From a virus: 33,570 bases of DNA. Positions 21,047 to 29,068 of this stretch are shown one piece after another (within the stretch, counting starts at the first letter, position 1; the number at the start of each line of letters is the position of its first letter). The stretch is from the IMG/VR virus record IMGVR_UViG_3300045993_000458, positions 1-33,570 of that record. One strand, written 5' to 3'. Under the pieces are notes generated by a model. It did not search any database, was not told the origin of the DNA, and saw only the letters and a program-made list of their open reading frames with translations. Made by a program: the position numbers and the translations under genes.

Positions 21047-21378
21047 CAGCTAAACTCTGAACCGAACAGGTTAAACGATAAATTAGCGGTTCCCGCATAG
21101 ACGGACACCACATCAGTCGTCGCTAGCGTGATCCCAATCGTTAAAAATACGGATTCGGTGACACTAATGGAAGAATCGTAGACAAGGTAATGCTTTGGAT
21201 CTATCGCTGCGCCTGCTGGCCTTACCGCTACCCTGAAAGTCGTGGAAATGCCTTGGTTACATACTACTAGCGTTGAACATACAGCGCTGGTAGCACTTCC
21301 CACGGTATAAAGAGTCGATAAAGTTGTGGCTAATGGATTTAACTGTCCAAGCGTTTTATAAGTTGTTGTTATAGCCAT
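21046..21378 (-). CDS. Small phage structural protein
   Basis: A 110-residue protein from the ATG at 21378, one base after the stop of the collagen-like gene. A longer frame to 21546 exists but its first 56 residues are an out-of-frame reading of the GXY repeats. The protein is beta-rich (TYKTLGQLNPLATTLSTLYT, CSTLVVCNQGISTTFRVAV, YDSSISVTESVFLTIGITL, DVVSVYAGTANLSFNLFG). Small proteins of this kind occur with collagen-like phage fibre genes and probably cap or decorate them. The stop overlaps the next start (TGATG). Function unproven. Confidence 0.7.
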   Translation of the reverse strand: MAITTTYKTLGQLNPLATTLSTLYTVGSATSAVCSTLVVCNQGISTTFRVAVRPAGAAIDPKHYLVYDSSISVTESVFLTIGITLATTDVVSVYAGTANLSFNLFGSEFS

Positions 21379-21379
21379 T

Positions 21380-22072
21380 TCATGCGCCCATAAATAAGAA
21401 ATGTGAACCGCCCGCATCGCCTTGTGGGCCTGTGGCTCCTGTGGCTCCCGTAGCGCCTGTGGCTCCGGTAGCGCCTGCTGATCCCGTAGTTCCAGCAGCA
21501 CCCGCGCTTCCAGTAGCGCCTGTGGCTCCGACCGACCCGTTCGCACCCGCCGCTCCGGTTGCTCCTTTTATGTTAGCAACAATGGCGTAAGTTCCTGATG
21601 TTCTTAAATAAACATCGCCAGTGTCATCATCAAGGTAATAATCACCATCAAGTCCTAAACTATCGGATGGCACGCCAGAAGCATCACGCCAGACTGAGCC
21701 ACCGCCACCGCCACCGCCACCGCCCGTTATATCATCAAGGCCAGCTACAGTTATATCTCTATCAGGAAACGTATAAGTCCGTGCTGCCGTGTTGGCATTG
21801 GTCAAAAAGCTGGTAAATGTGGCTAACGCATTTTTGAAGTTAATTTGAAATAAAGTAAGCCCAACATAGCCCCCAGTTGCATCCTTTTCAGAACTTGCCT
21901 GCTTTAGGTTCAACGCGGTTTGTTGTGCTGTTGAGACCGGTTTTGCGCTATCTGCGGTATTATCGACATTAGCTAAACCAATATCTGTCTTAGCAATACC
22001 GGTAATCGTATCGCCGGGTTGCAATTCCTGGATTGACGTACCATTGATAACTAACGGATAACGTGCCGACAT
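21380..22072 (-). CDS. Collagen-like phage tail protein
   Basis: A 230-residue protein. Residues 1-110 are an attachment domain ([53 protein letters not shown]) typical of phage fibre N-termini. A run of nine glycines follows, then a spacer ([20 protein letters not shown]) and collagen-type Gly-X-Y repeats ([26 protein letters not shown]) up to about residue 222. Bacterial and phage collagen-like repeats form triple helices, so it should be a trimeric stalk. Repeats are encoded by GC-rich triplets prone to slippage. It heads a group of adsorption-type genes next to the gp10-like gene. Confidence 0.8.
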   Translation of the reverse strand: MSARYPLVINGTSIQELQPGDTITGIAKTDIGLANVDNTADSAKPVSTAQQTALNLKQASSEKDATGGYVGLTLFQINFKNALATFTSFLTNANTAARTYTFPDRDITVAGLDDITGGGGGGGGGSVWRDASGVPSDSLGLDGDYYLDDDTGDVYLRTSGTYAIVANIKGATGAAGANGSVGATGATGSAGAAGTTGSAGATGATGATGATGATGPQGDAGGSHFLFMGA

Positions 22073-22082
22073 TTAATAATCC

Positions 22083-22385
22083 TCACAGAGCCGTAACATT
22101 GATGGATTCTCCACTGCGGGTCAATAACGATATATAACCGGATAAAGCGCTAATATTTACGCTAGTAGTCGTATCACGATTCAGAACGGCTAAATAACCC
22201 TGTAACAAGCTAATAATAACGGGTAATGATGAGCGGTCACTCACTGATAAGGTAGTGGGGACGTTAACTTGTGCGTGCGTACTTAGATAAGACAATAAAG
22301 TTGTTAACTGAGAAAAGTACGCTTTCCAGGCAAAGTCCAGTTGTCCATTGATAGGCGCACTCAGTGGCGGCTGTGGGATGTTCAT
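22083..22385 (-). CDS. Hypothetical protein after the gp10-like gene
   Basis: A 100-residue protein whose ATG overlaps the stop of the gp10-like gene (ATGA). It begins NIPQPPLSAPINGQLDFAWK and continues with hydrophobic helical or beta segments (LTTLLSYLSTHAQVNVPTTL, LPVIISLLQGYLAVLN). In P22 the gene after gp10 encodes the tail needle gp26, a long trimeric coiled coil; this protein is too short and lacks such heptads, so I do not call it a needle. It is probably a small virion part. Confidence 0.55.
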   Translation of the reverse strand: MNIPQPPLSAPINGQLDFAWKAYFSQLTTLLSYLSTHAQVNVPTTLSVSDRSSLPVIISLLQGYLAVLNRDTTTSVNISALSGYISLLTRSGESINVTAL

Positions 22386-23830
22386 TTGTTTAATTCCTGG
22401 CCTTCCATCACCGCGCCCAGGATGACGACTTTAACCGGGTCGGTGATCCTGAGTTTGAAAACCCAATCCCTGGCTTGCCCAAGCTTTCGCCATTCGGCCC
22501 TTTTTCTATATTCGCCTGTCTTGCCAAAGCTTGTAACCAATTCACGGCCCCAGGTATGCCCATGATCGCGGGAAATACTCAGCATGATCTTTGGGTCTGA
22601 GCCTTGTCCTGAAGCCAAGCCAACACCGCCTTCCATATCGACACGCAAGCGCCTTACGGTCGTGTAATTTTGACTGGGGCTTGCGGTATGCGAGCCGATT
22701 AATTCACGTTCAATCATTGCGCCGGCATCGGTATAAACATCGGCATCCAACAGATACAAATTGCCATCTGCATAATTTGATACCACTATCTTGGTGTCAA
22801 ACGCCGTGCATAGGTCGCCTAAGTGCCTGGTTATGTCTGCACTCTTAAGTTGTGACCAGGCTCCGCTAGTAAAATCATAAAGCCAGGTAACGGCTTCAGC
22901 TTGGAAAGTTATTTGATAAAATGCTCTTCCATTCAATGTATAGCTAAAGCCAATGGTATCAGATGGCGTGATGTAGTTGTTAAACAAATAATCCATCTCA
23001 GGATTGCCAATAGGCTCCAATGAGTATCCATTCAGAACACACACCGATAAGGCCCCGCTGCGGTTCCTGAATAGCCCGGTTAACGCCCCCTTGCATTTTG
23101 CCAGTGACCAACGCGCGGCCAGACCCCCATCTGATGGCGCGGCATTAATACGCTGGTAAGGAAATAACACATCGCCGTTATTAGCCCATAACTCTATAGA
23201 ACTTGATCCCAATAGCGCCAAATTTCCCTTATCAGCGATAACTGCGACTAAATTGTCCGGGTTACTTTCAGCGGTCGCATAATCCAATGGATCCCAGACT
23301 AAGCCATCATACAGTTTGGATAGATAAAACTGCCCGGTATCTGGCCGTACCGCAATAAAACGCCCATCCAGGAAGGTTACACTTGAGCCTACCAGTTCAT
23401 CGCCAGGAGTATTTACCCAAGGTAGATTATTGGTAATGTCCGTAAATACGGATGTTTTAGTATTATAGAGGTAGGCATAGTCACCCGCAAAGATAGCCAA
23501 CTCCGTTCCGTTGTCATCCATTGACACCTTGCCGGGAGGAAGGCCTGTTAAGGCATGAATCAGCTTATTTGAGCCATCGTTAAACACTTCATATAAATTC
23601 GGCCCCTGTACCGCAAAAAATCGGTTATTAGAGGTCATCCAGTGCATGCCCAATGTAGGCCATGATGACACGTTTCCAAATAAGGTAAGTCCAGGCGTAC
23701 CAATAGCTGCCACGCCGGTTTTATCCGCGCCTGACTGCGTATCGTAGTAACAATTTAGTCTATGTGCAGCCGTTAGGTTAGGGCTTTTAGCCTGTTGACC
23801 TAACGAAAACAAGTTATAGGAGGTCGTCAT
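22382..23830 (-). CDS. P22 gp10-like packaged DNA stabilization protein
   Basis: A 482-residue protein, close to P22 gp10 (472). It starts NLFSLGQQAKSPNLTAAHRL with CYYDTQSGADKTG, and repeats beta-propeller-like segments: FAVQGPNLYEVFNDG, LAIFAGDYAYLYNTKT, FIAVRPDTGQFYLSKLYDG, NLALLGSSSIELWANNG, AFYQITFQAEAVTWLYDF. gp10 forms the hexameric hub that follows gp4 in closing the head and binds the tailspikes. The gene lies after the tailspike and gp4-like genes in the late operon. The ATG overlaps a 31-codon frame by 17 nt. Family call by similarity of pattern, length and order. Confidence 0.9.
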   Translation of the reverse strand: MTTSYNLFSLGQQAKSPNLTAAHRLNCYYDTQSGADKTGVAAIGTPGLTLFGNVSSWPTLGMHWMTSNNRFFAVQGPNLYEVFNDGSNKLIHALTGLPPGKVSMDDNGTELAIFAGDYAYLYNTKTSVFTDITNNLPWVNTPGDELVGSSVTFLDGRFIAVRPDTGQFYLSKLYDGLVWDPLDYATAESNPDNLVAVIADKGNLALLGSSSIELWANNGDVLFPYQRINAAPSDGGLAARWSLAKCKGALTGLFRNRSGALSVCVLNGYSLEPIGNPEMDYLFNNYITPSDTIGFSYTLNGRAFYQITFQAEAVTWLYDFTSGAWSQLKSADITRHLGDLCTAFDTKIVVSNYADGNLYLLDADVYTDAGAMIERELIGSHTASPSQNYTTVRRLRVDMEGGVGLASGQGSDPKIMLSISRDHGHTWGRELVTSFGKTGEYRKRAEWRKLGQARDWVFKLRITDPVKVVILGAVMEGQELNK

Positions 23831-23909
23831 CGTCTTTCACGTCCTCAACAACCGGATAATTCTCTAGCGTGCAGTCTTCAGGCAATATTCCAAAGCTATC
23901 TAAAATCAT
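23814..23909 (-). CDS. 31-residue acidic micro-ORF between tailspike and gp10-like gene
   Basis: The start ATG at 23909 overlaps the tailspike stop (ATGA) and the frame ends inside the first codons of the gp10-like gene. The peptide begins MILDSFGILPEDCTLENYPV and ends in a run of acidic residues and two leucines. Overlap at both ends fills the 75-nt gap completely, the packing typical of real phage genes. It might be a translational bridge between tailspike and gp10. No family; a chance frame is possible. Confidence 0.4.
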   Translation of the reverse strand: MILDSFGILPEDCTLENYPVVEDVKDDDDLL

Positions 23910-25771
23910 AATTTAATCCTGAGTTCACCGGCTGTTGTTCGATAAATGTCACCCGCGCCTAAACCCCCTGTTCCTGCGGCTCCATCACTATCATAAGCAG
24001 GGGCCCCCGTATAACGCATCTTTATCGGGAATTGTACGCTGGTTGGTGTTGTACCCGTTCGATTGACGTTTAGAAATATGCTGGAAGCTGACGAATTATC
24101 CGCTATTGTCCTAAAATAAAGAACGCCGGCTGACGGCCCCATGCTCCAAAATTTCTGGTCTTCAGGCGCGTCGGTTTCGTATAAGAATACACCTGGGGCT
24201 GTCCCTTTAGCCTCAATGCCACAATCGCCCACGAAAGGCGCTTGCACAAAACCGGAATCACCGAATAGCGTTATCCCGGAATAAGCCAGTCCAGGCGCAT
24301 TATAACTGCCTGACGCGGTTGATTTATTTATGTTTGTTCCCAGGTGATTGTCATAGAGAGTATACGGTGATCCGCTCTTTCCGGTGTAGCCAATAACAAC
24401 GCCATCAAAGAAAATAGCCGGTGCTACGACGGTATAAGAAAGATATATGGCACTGTGTGGCGAAAATGTATTCGGCCCTGAACAAATAACATTTTTAATA
24501 TTAACAAAACTGTTATCTCCAAATTCGCCTATCTCTATAGCATGAGGTTGGGCAGAATGACCGCCACCCGGCCCCGTTGAAAAGCCATACGGGTTGTCAA
24601 CTCGTTCTTCTGCGAATAATCCATCAATTGATACAATGTTGTCTGTGTATCTGTTTTTTAGATAAATAACCGCGCCGCCCTTATTACCATCCCCGGCAAT
24701 ATTGGTAAGCACAACGCCTCGGCTGTAATTTAACCCATCAAAGCGGATTCCATAACCGCCATTGAATATAAAATCAAGGTTATGAAAGTAAGCAGGCGCA
24801 CAGCCCTGACGGCTATAAATGCCATTCTCAGGAAAAGCCCTGACCAGTACACGGTTAATTTCACAAATACCATTAACCAGACAATGGCTGGAATCTAGTG
24901 TTCTATCCTGTCCTTCCTGCCTGAATGAAATGCCATTACCAATGGTATCGGCTGGATTGCAATTCTTTAACAAGCAAAAATCGTGTAAATTGACAAAAAA
25001 CAGCCGGTAGAATGAGCTTTGTAACGGCCCTCTGAAGATAATGGCATCGTCGCTAAAGCCATACTTCTGCATGAGTGTTGACGTGTCATAGGGGTATTCT
25101 GTAGTTACACTGCCATAGCCACCCGACCCCGAACCATAAAACTCAACACCCGTAGGAATCACAATTTGAGTGATAAGGTATTTTCCACGAGGTATAAATA
25201 CCTTTCTGACCGTTGTTTCCGCAACATTACAAGCCGCTTGTATCGAGGCAGTATCGTCGGTATTAATATCGCCTTTAGCGCCAAATTGCCTTACGTTAAG
25301 CAAACCATAAACCATTAATTTCCAGCGACCGTTATCAGTTGCTACGATGATTGACCCACCATCATCTGCGCTGGTCGTGTCGGTTGAATCGTACCAATAA
25401 TCACCCTCCCCACCGTCACCCTTGGCCCAATAGCCTTTCGTAGTGACATAAGACACGAGCTGCTTGTTTAAATCACGGACACCATCAACCGTTTCAACCA
25501 GCGAAAATAGCGCGTCTTTAGGATCAAATATCGTGCAGTCATTAATGTGATAAGGGCTTATTCCAGTTCCGCTAACAGCGATGTTATACGCGCCATTGGC
25601 AACATAGAAACTAAACAGGCCATGATCGTCTGAACTGATCGACGTTAATGGCGTTATGCCCTCGTCGCTGTAGGTTGTGACCGCTGCACCTGATAGCGTA
25701 GTTACTGTGACGGTCGCGCCTTTGATTGCATCACCGGCTAGATTCTGGACTGAATTTGTGTACTTTTGCAT
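23906..25771 (-). CDS. Beta-helix tailspike protein
   Basis: A 621-residue protein. Residues 1-90 form a beta-rich head-binding domain unlike that of P22 (QKYTNSVQNLAGDAIKGATV, an FSFYVANGAYNIAVSGTG fold). Residues 157-182 carry LLNVRQFGAKGDINTDDTAS, the signature of pectate-lyase-type right-handed beta-helix phage spikes, and the helix runs to about residue 520 (NGIYSRQGCAPAYFHNLDFI, GGYGIRFDGLNYSRGVVLTN). The C-terminal 100 residues are a separate beta domain. Spikes bind and often cleave surface polysaccharide, acting as trimers. The gene sits between the gp4-like and gp10-like blocks rather than at the late-operon end. Substrate cannot be told. Confidence 0.85.
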   Translation of the reverse strand: MQKYTNSVQNLAGDAIKGATVTVTTLSGAAVTTYSDEGITPLTSISSDDHGLFSFYVANGAYNIAVSGTGISPYHINDCTIFDPKDALFSLVETVDGVRDLNKQLVSYVTTKGYWAKGDGGEGDYWYDSTDTTSADDGGSIIVATDNGRWKLMVYGLLNVRQFGAKGDINTDDTASIQAACNVAETTVRKVFIPRGKYLITQIVIPTGVEFYGSGSGGYGSVTTEYPYDTSTLMQKYGFSDDAIIFRGPLQSSFYRLFFVNLHDFCLLKNCNPADTIGNGISFRQEGQDRTLDSSHCLVNGICEINRVLVRAFPENGIYSRQGCAPAYFHNLDFIFNGGYGIRFDGLNYSRGVVLTNIAGDGNKGGAVIYLKNRYTDNIVSIDGLFAEERVDNPYGFSTGPGGGHSAQPHAIEIGEFGDNSFVNIKNVICSGPNTFSPHSAIYLSYTVVAPAIFFDGVVIGYTGKSGSPYTLYDNHLGTNINKSTASGSYNAPGLAYSGITLFGDSGFVQAPFVGDCGIEAKGTAPGVFLYETDAPEDQKFWSMGPSAGVLYFRTIADNSSASSIFLNVNRTGTTPTSVQFPIKMRYTGAPAYDSDGAAGTGGLGAGDIYRTTAGELRIKL

Positions 25772-25775
25772 TATG

Positions 25776-26189
25776 CTATCTCGGCGTTAACATTCTTTTT
25801 AACTGACTTAAAAGCCGCTGCTGTTCTCTATCTTTATAAGTGTCATTCCCTATCATCTTTTTACCCATATTTAAGTAGGTTCCTGGCTGTTCGACATTCT
25901 TAAAATAATCAATTAATTTTGTAGCGGGTGTATTTTCAAGATTATATTGAGATGGCGTAAACGAGTATAAATTTTGACCGCCCTGATCCCAATGACCGCC
26001 TTGCGTAGTCGGGTTTGAATACATGGACTCGTCAGAAAATGTCATGTGATTAGGCATTTTAAATTCGTCTGTTAAGTGCTGGCCCTTAGACTGGTCTGGT
26101 ACGCCATACTTTGCTATATAACCAGCCAGATCATAATCTTCCGCTTGTTTAGGCGGTAGGTTATATAACCACTCCATTAATCCGCGCAC
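25776..26189 (-). CDS. Conserved small virion-region protein
   Basis: A 137-residue protein; GTG at 26189 is chosen because AAGGG lies about 7 nt before it and it directly follows the stop of the gp4-like gene. It contains DYDLAGYIAKYGVPDQSKGQ, HLTDEFKMPNHMTFSDESMY and YSFTPSQYNLENTPATKLIDY, a pattern widespread among phages as a small protein or as part of internal virion proteins. Its function is unknown. Position between head-closure and tailspike genes suggests a virion or assembly role. Confidence 0.7.
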   Translation of the reverse strand: MRGLMEWLYNLPPKQAEDYDLAGYIAKYGVPDQSKGQHLTDEFKMPNHMTFSDESMYSNPTTQGGHWDQGGQNLYSFTPSQYNLENTPATKLIDYFKNVEQPGTYLNMGKKMIGNDTYKDREQQRLLSQLKRMLTPR

Positions 26190-26924
26190 TTAATTACCCT
26201 TGTAAATATTAAATCTGTTTCCGCCCTGCGGCCCCAAGAGTGCAGGGTCAACCTGAGCAGTTAACGGGCGCTTATTTGTGCGCTTGATAGCAGCTTTAGC
26301 CTGCATAGCAATCTTGGAAACATCATCGCCCGATTTTGTCTGGTACTCTGCCGCAATCTCGCAAGCGAGGTTGTACTTGAGCATTCTTTCATAGCCTGGG
26401 GGCAATATAATTTGAGATTGCAATGAACTAAAACCGGTTAATGGTTTTTTAGAGTAAAGAGTAATTAAATTAGCAGTTGGGGCTATCGGATAAAGATGCA
26501 CTTTCCCAAGAGGGTACTCCTCCTCATAGTAAAGGTATTGGGTATAGTTCGAGTTAAGCGTTTTGAGACGGATCGCCGACCAATCATCAAACTGAAATAG
26601 CCTGATAGGCCAGTCAGTACCGCTAACGGAAATTGTTGCCGCCTCGATGGATAGCGGCCTTTCGGTGTTAAAATCTCCGCCAAATCCGATACGATGGACA
26701 GGGAGATTTGGGGTTAGAGCAAAAGTTTCTTGGGTAATGTGGTGCAGGATCAAGGATTCATTGCTGAAGCTATCTACCATCTGATTTAACGCGCTTAACG
26801 CATCATTTGCCTCGTCATCTCCAATAGTCACATCAGGGGAGGCGACCTGAAGCAGCCGCAACGCGCCCATAACTATGTCATAGACAGTGGTTTGTTTGAA
26901 GCCGGTATTGACGATAAAACTCAT
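26190..26924 (-). CDS. P22 gp4-like head-closure (tail accessory) factor
   Basis: A 244-residue protein: TVYDIVMGALRLLQVASPD, DANDALSALNQMVDSFSNES-type helix (EANDALSALNQMVDSF), then FGGDFNTERPLSIEAA, PIRLFQFDDWSAIRLK and PPGYERMLKYNLACEIAAEY. These are hallmarks of the gp4 family that binds under the portal and begins closing the filled head. It is longer than P22 gp4 (166 residues), as in many relatives that carry an extra beta domain. A strong hairpin lies about 20 nt before its ATG. It is placed after the coat and decoration-like genes. Confidence 0.85.
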   Translation of the reverse strand: MSFIVNTGFKQTTVYDIVMGALRLLQVASPDVTIGDDEANDALSALNQMVDSFSNESLILHHITQETFALTPNLPVHRIGFGGDFNTERPLSIEAATISVSGTDWPIRLFQFDDWSAIRLKTLNSNYTQYLYYEEEYPLGKVHLYPIAPTANLITLYSKKPLTGFSSLQSQIILPPGYERMLKYNLACEIAAEYQTKSGDDVSKIAMQAKAAIKRTNKRPLTAQVDPALLGPQGGNRFNIYKGN

Positions 26925-26943
26925 AGTTCACCTGTCGAAATGT

Positions 26944-26973
26944 CAGGGGATAAATTAATCGTCTTATCCCCTG
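26944..26973 (-). promoter_or_regulatory. Perfect 10-bp hairpin before the gp4-like gene
   Basis: CAGGGGATAA (26944-26953) and TTATCCCCTG (26964-26973) are a perfect inverted repeat with a 10-nt AT-rich loop, 20 nt upstream of the gp4-like start. No T-run follows leftward, so it is not a complete intrinsic terminator. It could be an RNA processing or stability site, or a partial terminator lowering expression after the highly expressed coat gene. Confidence 0.65.
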
Positions 26974-27004
26974 TTTAACCTAATTAATTAATTAACCGAA
27001 TTAA

Positions 27005-27244
27005 TTAAACAATCGGAGGTGTAGGTGTTACATCAGGAGTCAAATCATCTAACGCTTTAGCAGAAGCTTGTAAGTCAGTAATAGACTGCACAACATCCTC
27101 CGGCAAGTCTGCATTAGCAGCATTAGCAACCAGTTTATCAATCTTGGCTTGCAAATCATCAACCTTGGTGACAATTTCCTTTTCTGCTTTGTTTAACTGA
27201 TCTTTAATCGAGACGTTTATTTTTAAAAGCTCTTCAATTTTCAT
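27005..27244 (-). CDS. Small coiled-coil protein downstream of the coat gene
   Basis: A 79-residue protein from the ATG at 27244, which has GAGGAA upstream; a longer frame to 27304 adds a His/Gln-rich stretch without a good ribosome site. Residues 1-60 form heptads (KIEELLKINVSIKDQLNKAE, KVDDLQAKIDKLVANAA) and the end is Pro/Thr rich (LTPDVTPTPPIV). It may be a head-assembly or decoration protein. It stands between the beta-rich 112-residue protein and the gp4-like factor. Not recognised. Confidence 0.6.
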   Translation of the reverse strand: MKIEELLKINVSIKDQLNKAEKEIVTKVDDLQAKIDKLVANAANADLPEDVVQSITDLQASAKALDDLTPDVTPTPPIV

Positions 27245-27312
27245 AAGTATATGTTCCTCAAATTGGGTGTTTGGTTGATGATCTGGTTGGTGTCGATTGT
27301 GCATGGAACTTA

Positions 27313-27366
27313 ACAGCCTTTTTTACCCGGTTTAGTGGGTGGTTTTTTAGTTTTTGTCTTATCCAT
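27313..27366 (-). CDS. 17-residue basic micro-ORF
   Basis: MDKTKTKKPPTKPGKKGC is encoded between the beta-rich protein and the coiled-coil gene, with AGGAAT repeated just before the ATG. It is strongly Lys/Pro/Thr rich. It could be a real micro-protein or a chance frame; the good ribosome site is the only support. Confidence 0.25.
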
Positions 27367-27374
27367 TCCTATTC

Positions 27375-27713
27375 CTAATTTCTCAAGTAATTGCCCAAAA
27401 TAGCCAGCGACCAAACGCCCGCCGCCGGTGGTGTGATAATAGCGTTTGAGGCGTTGTACCATGTGATGACAACCGCATCATTCGCCGCACAGACCAGACT
27501 TAACAACTGCAACCCATTAGGAAGCACAACGGCATCCCGTGGGGCTATCGCCAAATGTAAGTCAGTGGTCTTAACGCCGGTAGCGGTCACGGTATCAGAG
27601 ATAGTCCCCTCGTCCGCTATCGCCGTACCACCGTTAATTTGATAAGAAGCAGAAGCCAGTATCGTGATAGGAAGCTGGTCGGTAATGTTATTAAAATGAG
27701 ATATTGATGGCAT
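27375..27713 (-). CDS. Small beta-rich protein after the coat gene (possible decoration protein)
   Basis: A 112-residue protein that begins two bases after the coat gene stop. The sequence is strand-rich (QLPITILASASYQINGGTAI, TVTATGVKTTDLHLAIAPRD, GLQLLSLVCAANDAVVITWY). Its place and small beta form fit a capsid decoration or stabilising protein; the family is not known to me. A similar role for the coiled-coil protein next to it is possible. Confidence 0.6.
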   Translation of the reverse strand: MPSISHFNNITDQLPITILASASYQINGGTAIADEGTISDTVTATGVKTTDLHLAIAPRDAVVLPNGLQLLSLVCAANDAVVITWYNASNAIITPPAAGVWSLAILGNYLRN

Positions 27714-27714
27714 G

Positions 27715-28986
27715 TTAACCTCCCAGCCTAACAGCTAATTCTGGATAAATTGTCTTGCAACCCCATAGGCACTCAATTCTACAAGGGATCTGATTTGAAT
27801 TGATGTCATATTGTCTGACAATTCGGATTGAAAACCCTTCGTAATTTTCACGAGCTGCAAAATGTACGCCGCCAGGTAGCTCTTGATCCACTGTAGCCAA
27901 TGCAAACGCGCCTTTTTGGAAAGCGAGGTTTTGACTTTGACCCGATGCTCCAACTGCTCCTGTATACATGGTAATGACCGCTGTTGAGGTCGGTATTCCT
28001 GTGCAAGTTGCGTTTTGCGCCGTGGTTCCCGTGGCATTAGTGGGAATGTAAGGCGGGTAGAAAGGAATCACGTTTCCTGATGTAGCCGCTAACGTTGTAT
28101 CTGAGGTAACTACAAATTGCATCAATCGACCAGTCGACAAGCGGCTTTGCGGATTGATCGCATATACGCCCGCAATTGAAAACACCGTGCCTTTTGGAAG
28201 GTTTGACGTTCCTGTGGCGGTCGTTGTCAATGTTGCATCACCGGACACAGGAACCGCTGCTAAAGCTGTCCAAGTACCCGCTGCTAATGGCGTAAAGCTC
28301 TTTATGTTCTGATCCATCGCAAAATCAAAGCCCAAGACACCATTGCCCATTACACCAGACTCAAACAATCCGCCAACTTTTGAAGCTGGATTAAATAAAG
28401 CGGTCATAGGCGTTAACACAGACACTTGAGACATAGGATCAAGGACAATAGCCCGTCTATCAAGTGGAGCGCCATTTTCAGAGAGGATCGCGCCAGCGGT
28501 TAGAATCTGGCTTTGTACGGCGGCAATCGTATTATGCGTGCCATCATTCAAATAACCGGATGTACCATAACTTGAAGCACTTGCACCGGCATTGACAAAG
28601 CGATTAATATCTTTGTAGAGGTCGGTTAAGCCTGAATCGACTTTGTTGGCTAATGACACCATCGCGGGCCGTAAAAACTGCTCGCGAAAATCATTAACAT
28701 TCAAGGTTAAATCAGTGGTTGAAAAGGTTATGTCAACCCCGGACAAGCGGTTAATGGTCAACGGTACAAAGCTTTCGTTTGCCCCTTCAACCTGTAACGC
28801 TTCGCCTTCCCTGCCTAAATAGCGTGGGGGTTTTCGTAAGTTTGCTGTAGCGCCAATTTTAGCGCCTGACACAGCGAATCTGCTGTCATATTCTCGCGTG
28901 ACGTTTTTAGCCATCACTAACGAGTTTTTAAGTATGACCAGCGCCTCTTTCGTTATGATCGAGGGGGTGAGCGTGGTATTACTCAT
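27715..28986 (-). CDS. Major capsid protein, P22 gp5-like
   Basis: A 423-residue protein, nearly the length of the P22 coat (430). The N-terminal arm (LTPSIITKEALVILKNSLVM, NVTREYDSRFAVSGAKIGAT, LRKPPRYLGREGEALQVEG) and the following LSGVDITFSTTDLTLNVNDF, LRPAMVSLANKVDSGLTDLY follow the P22 coat family, a HK97 fold with an inserted domain (about residues 220-345, beta-rich here). It forms the procapsid shell around the scaffold encoded just upstream. A CCCGC/GCGGG hairpin precedes it in the message, placed for mRNA stability or processing. Confidence 0.9.
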   Translation of the reverse strand: MSNTTLTPSIITKEALVILKNSLVMAKNVTREYDSRFAVSGAKIGATANLRKPPRYLGREGEALQVEGANESFVPLTINRLSGVDITFSTTDLTLNVNDFREQFLRPAMVSLANKVDSGLTDLYKDINRFVNAGASASSYGTSGYLNDGTHNTIAAVQSQILTAGAILSENGAPLDRRAIVLDPMSQVSVLTPMTALFNPASKVGGLFESGVMGNGVLGFDFAMDQNIKSFTPLAAGTWTALAAVPVSGDATLTTTATGTSNLPKGTVFSIAGVYAINPQSRLSTGRLMQFVVTSDTTLAATSGNVIPFYPPYIPTNATGTTAQNATCTGIPTSTAVITMYTGAVGASGQSQNLAFQKGAFALATVDQELPGGVHFAARENYEGFSIRIVRQYDINSNQIPCRIECLWGCKTIYPELAVRLGG

Positions 28987-29009
28987 AATTACACCTTATC
29001 TTAGGTAAG

Positions 29010-29023
29010 CCCGCGTCTGCGGG
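29010..29023 (-). promoter_or_regulatory. GC hairpin in the leader of the coat gene
   Basis: CCCGC (29010-29014) and GCGGG (29019-29023) with a 4-nt loop stand 24 nt before the coat start and 46 nt after the scaffold stop. No strong T-run follows leftward. It may shield the coat message from decay or separate scaffold from coat expression. Confidence 0.5.
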
Positions 29024-29068
29024 TACTTTTAGTTAAATCCAGGCTTAGTTAAAGGAATATAACCTGAC

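Noticed and set aside
21379-21546. N-terminal extension of the 110-residue protein
   Set aside because: This part is an out-of-frame reading of the collagen GXY repeats (Glu-Pro-Gln-Ala-Leu type); an ATG one base after the collagen stop is the natural start.
19241-22072. Diversity-generating retroelement for the fibre genes
   Set aside because: No reverse transcriptase gene and no template/variable repeat pair with adenine-specific differences is seen. The repeats are explained by tandem LRR and collagen units.
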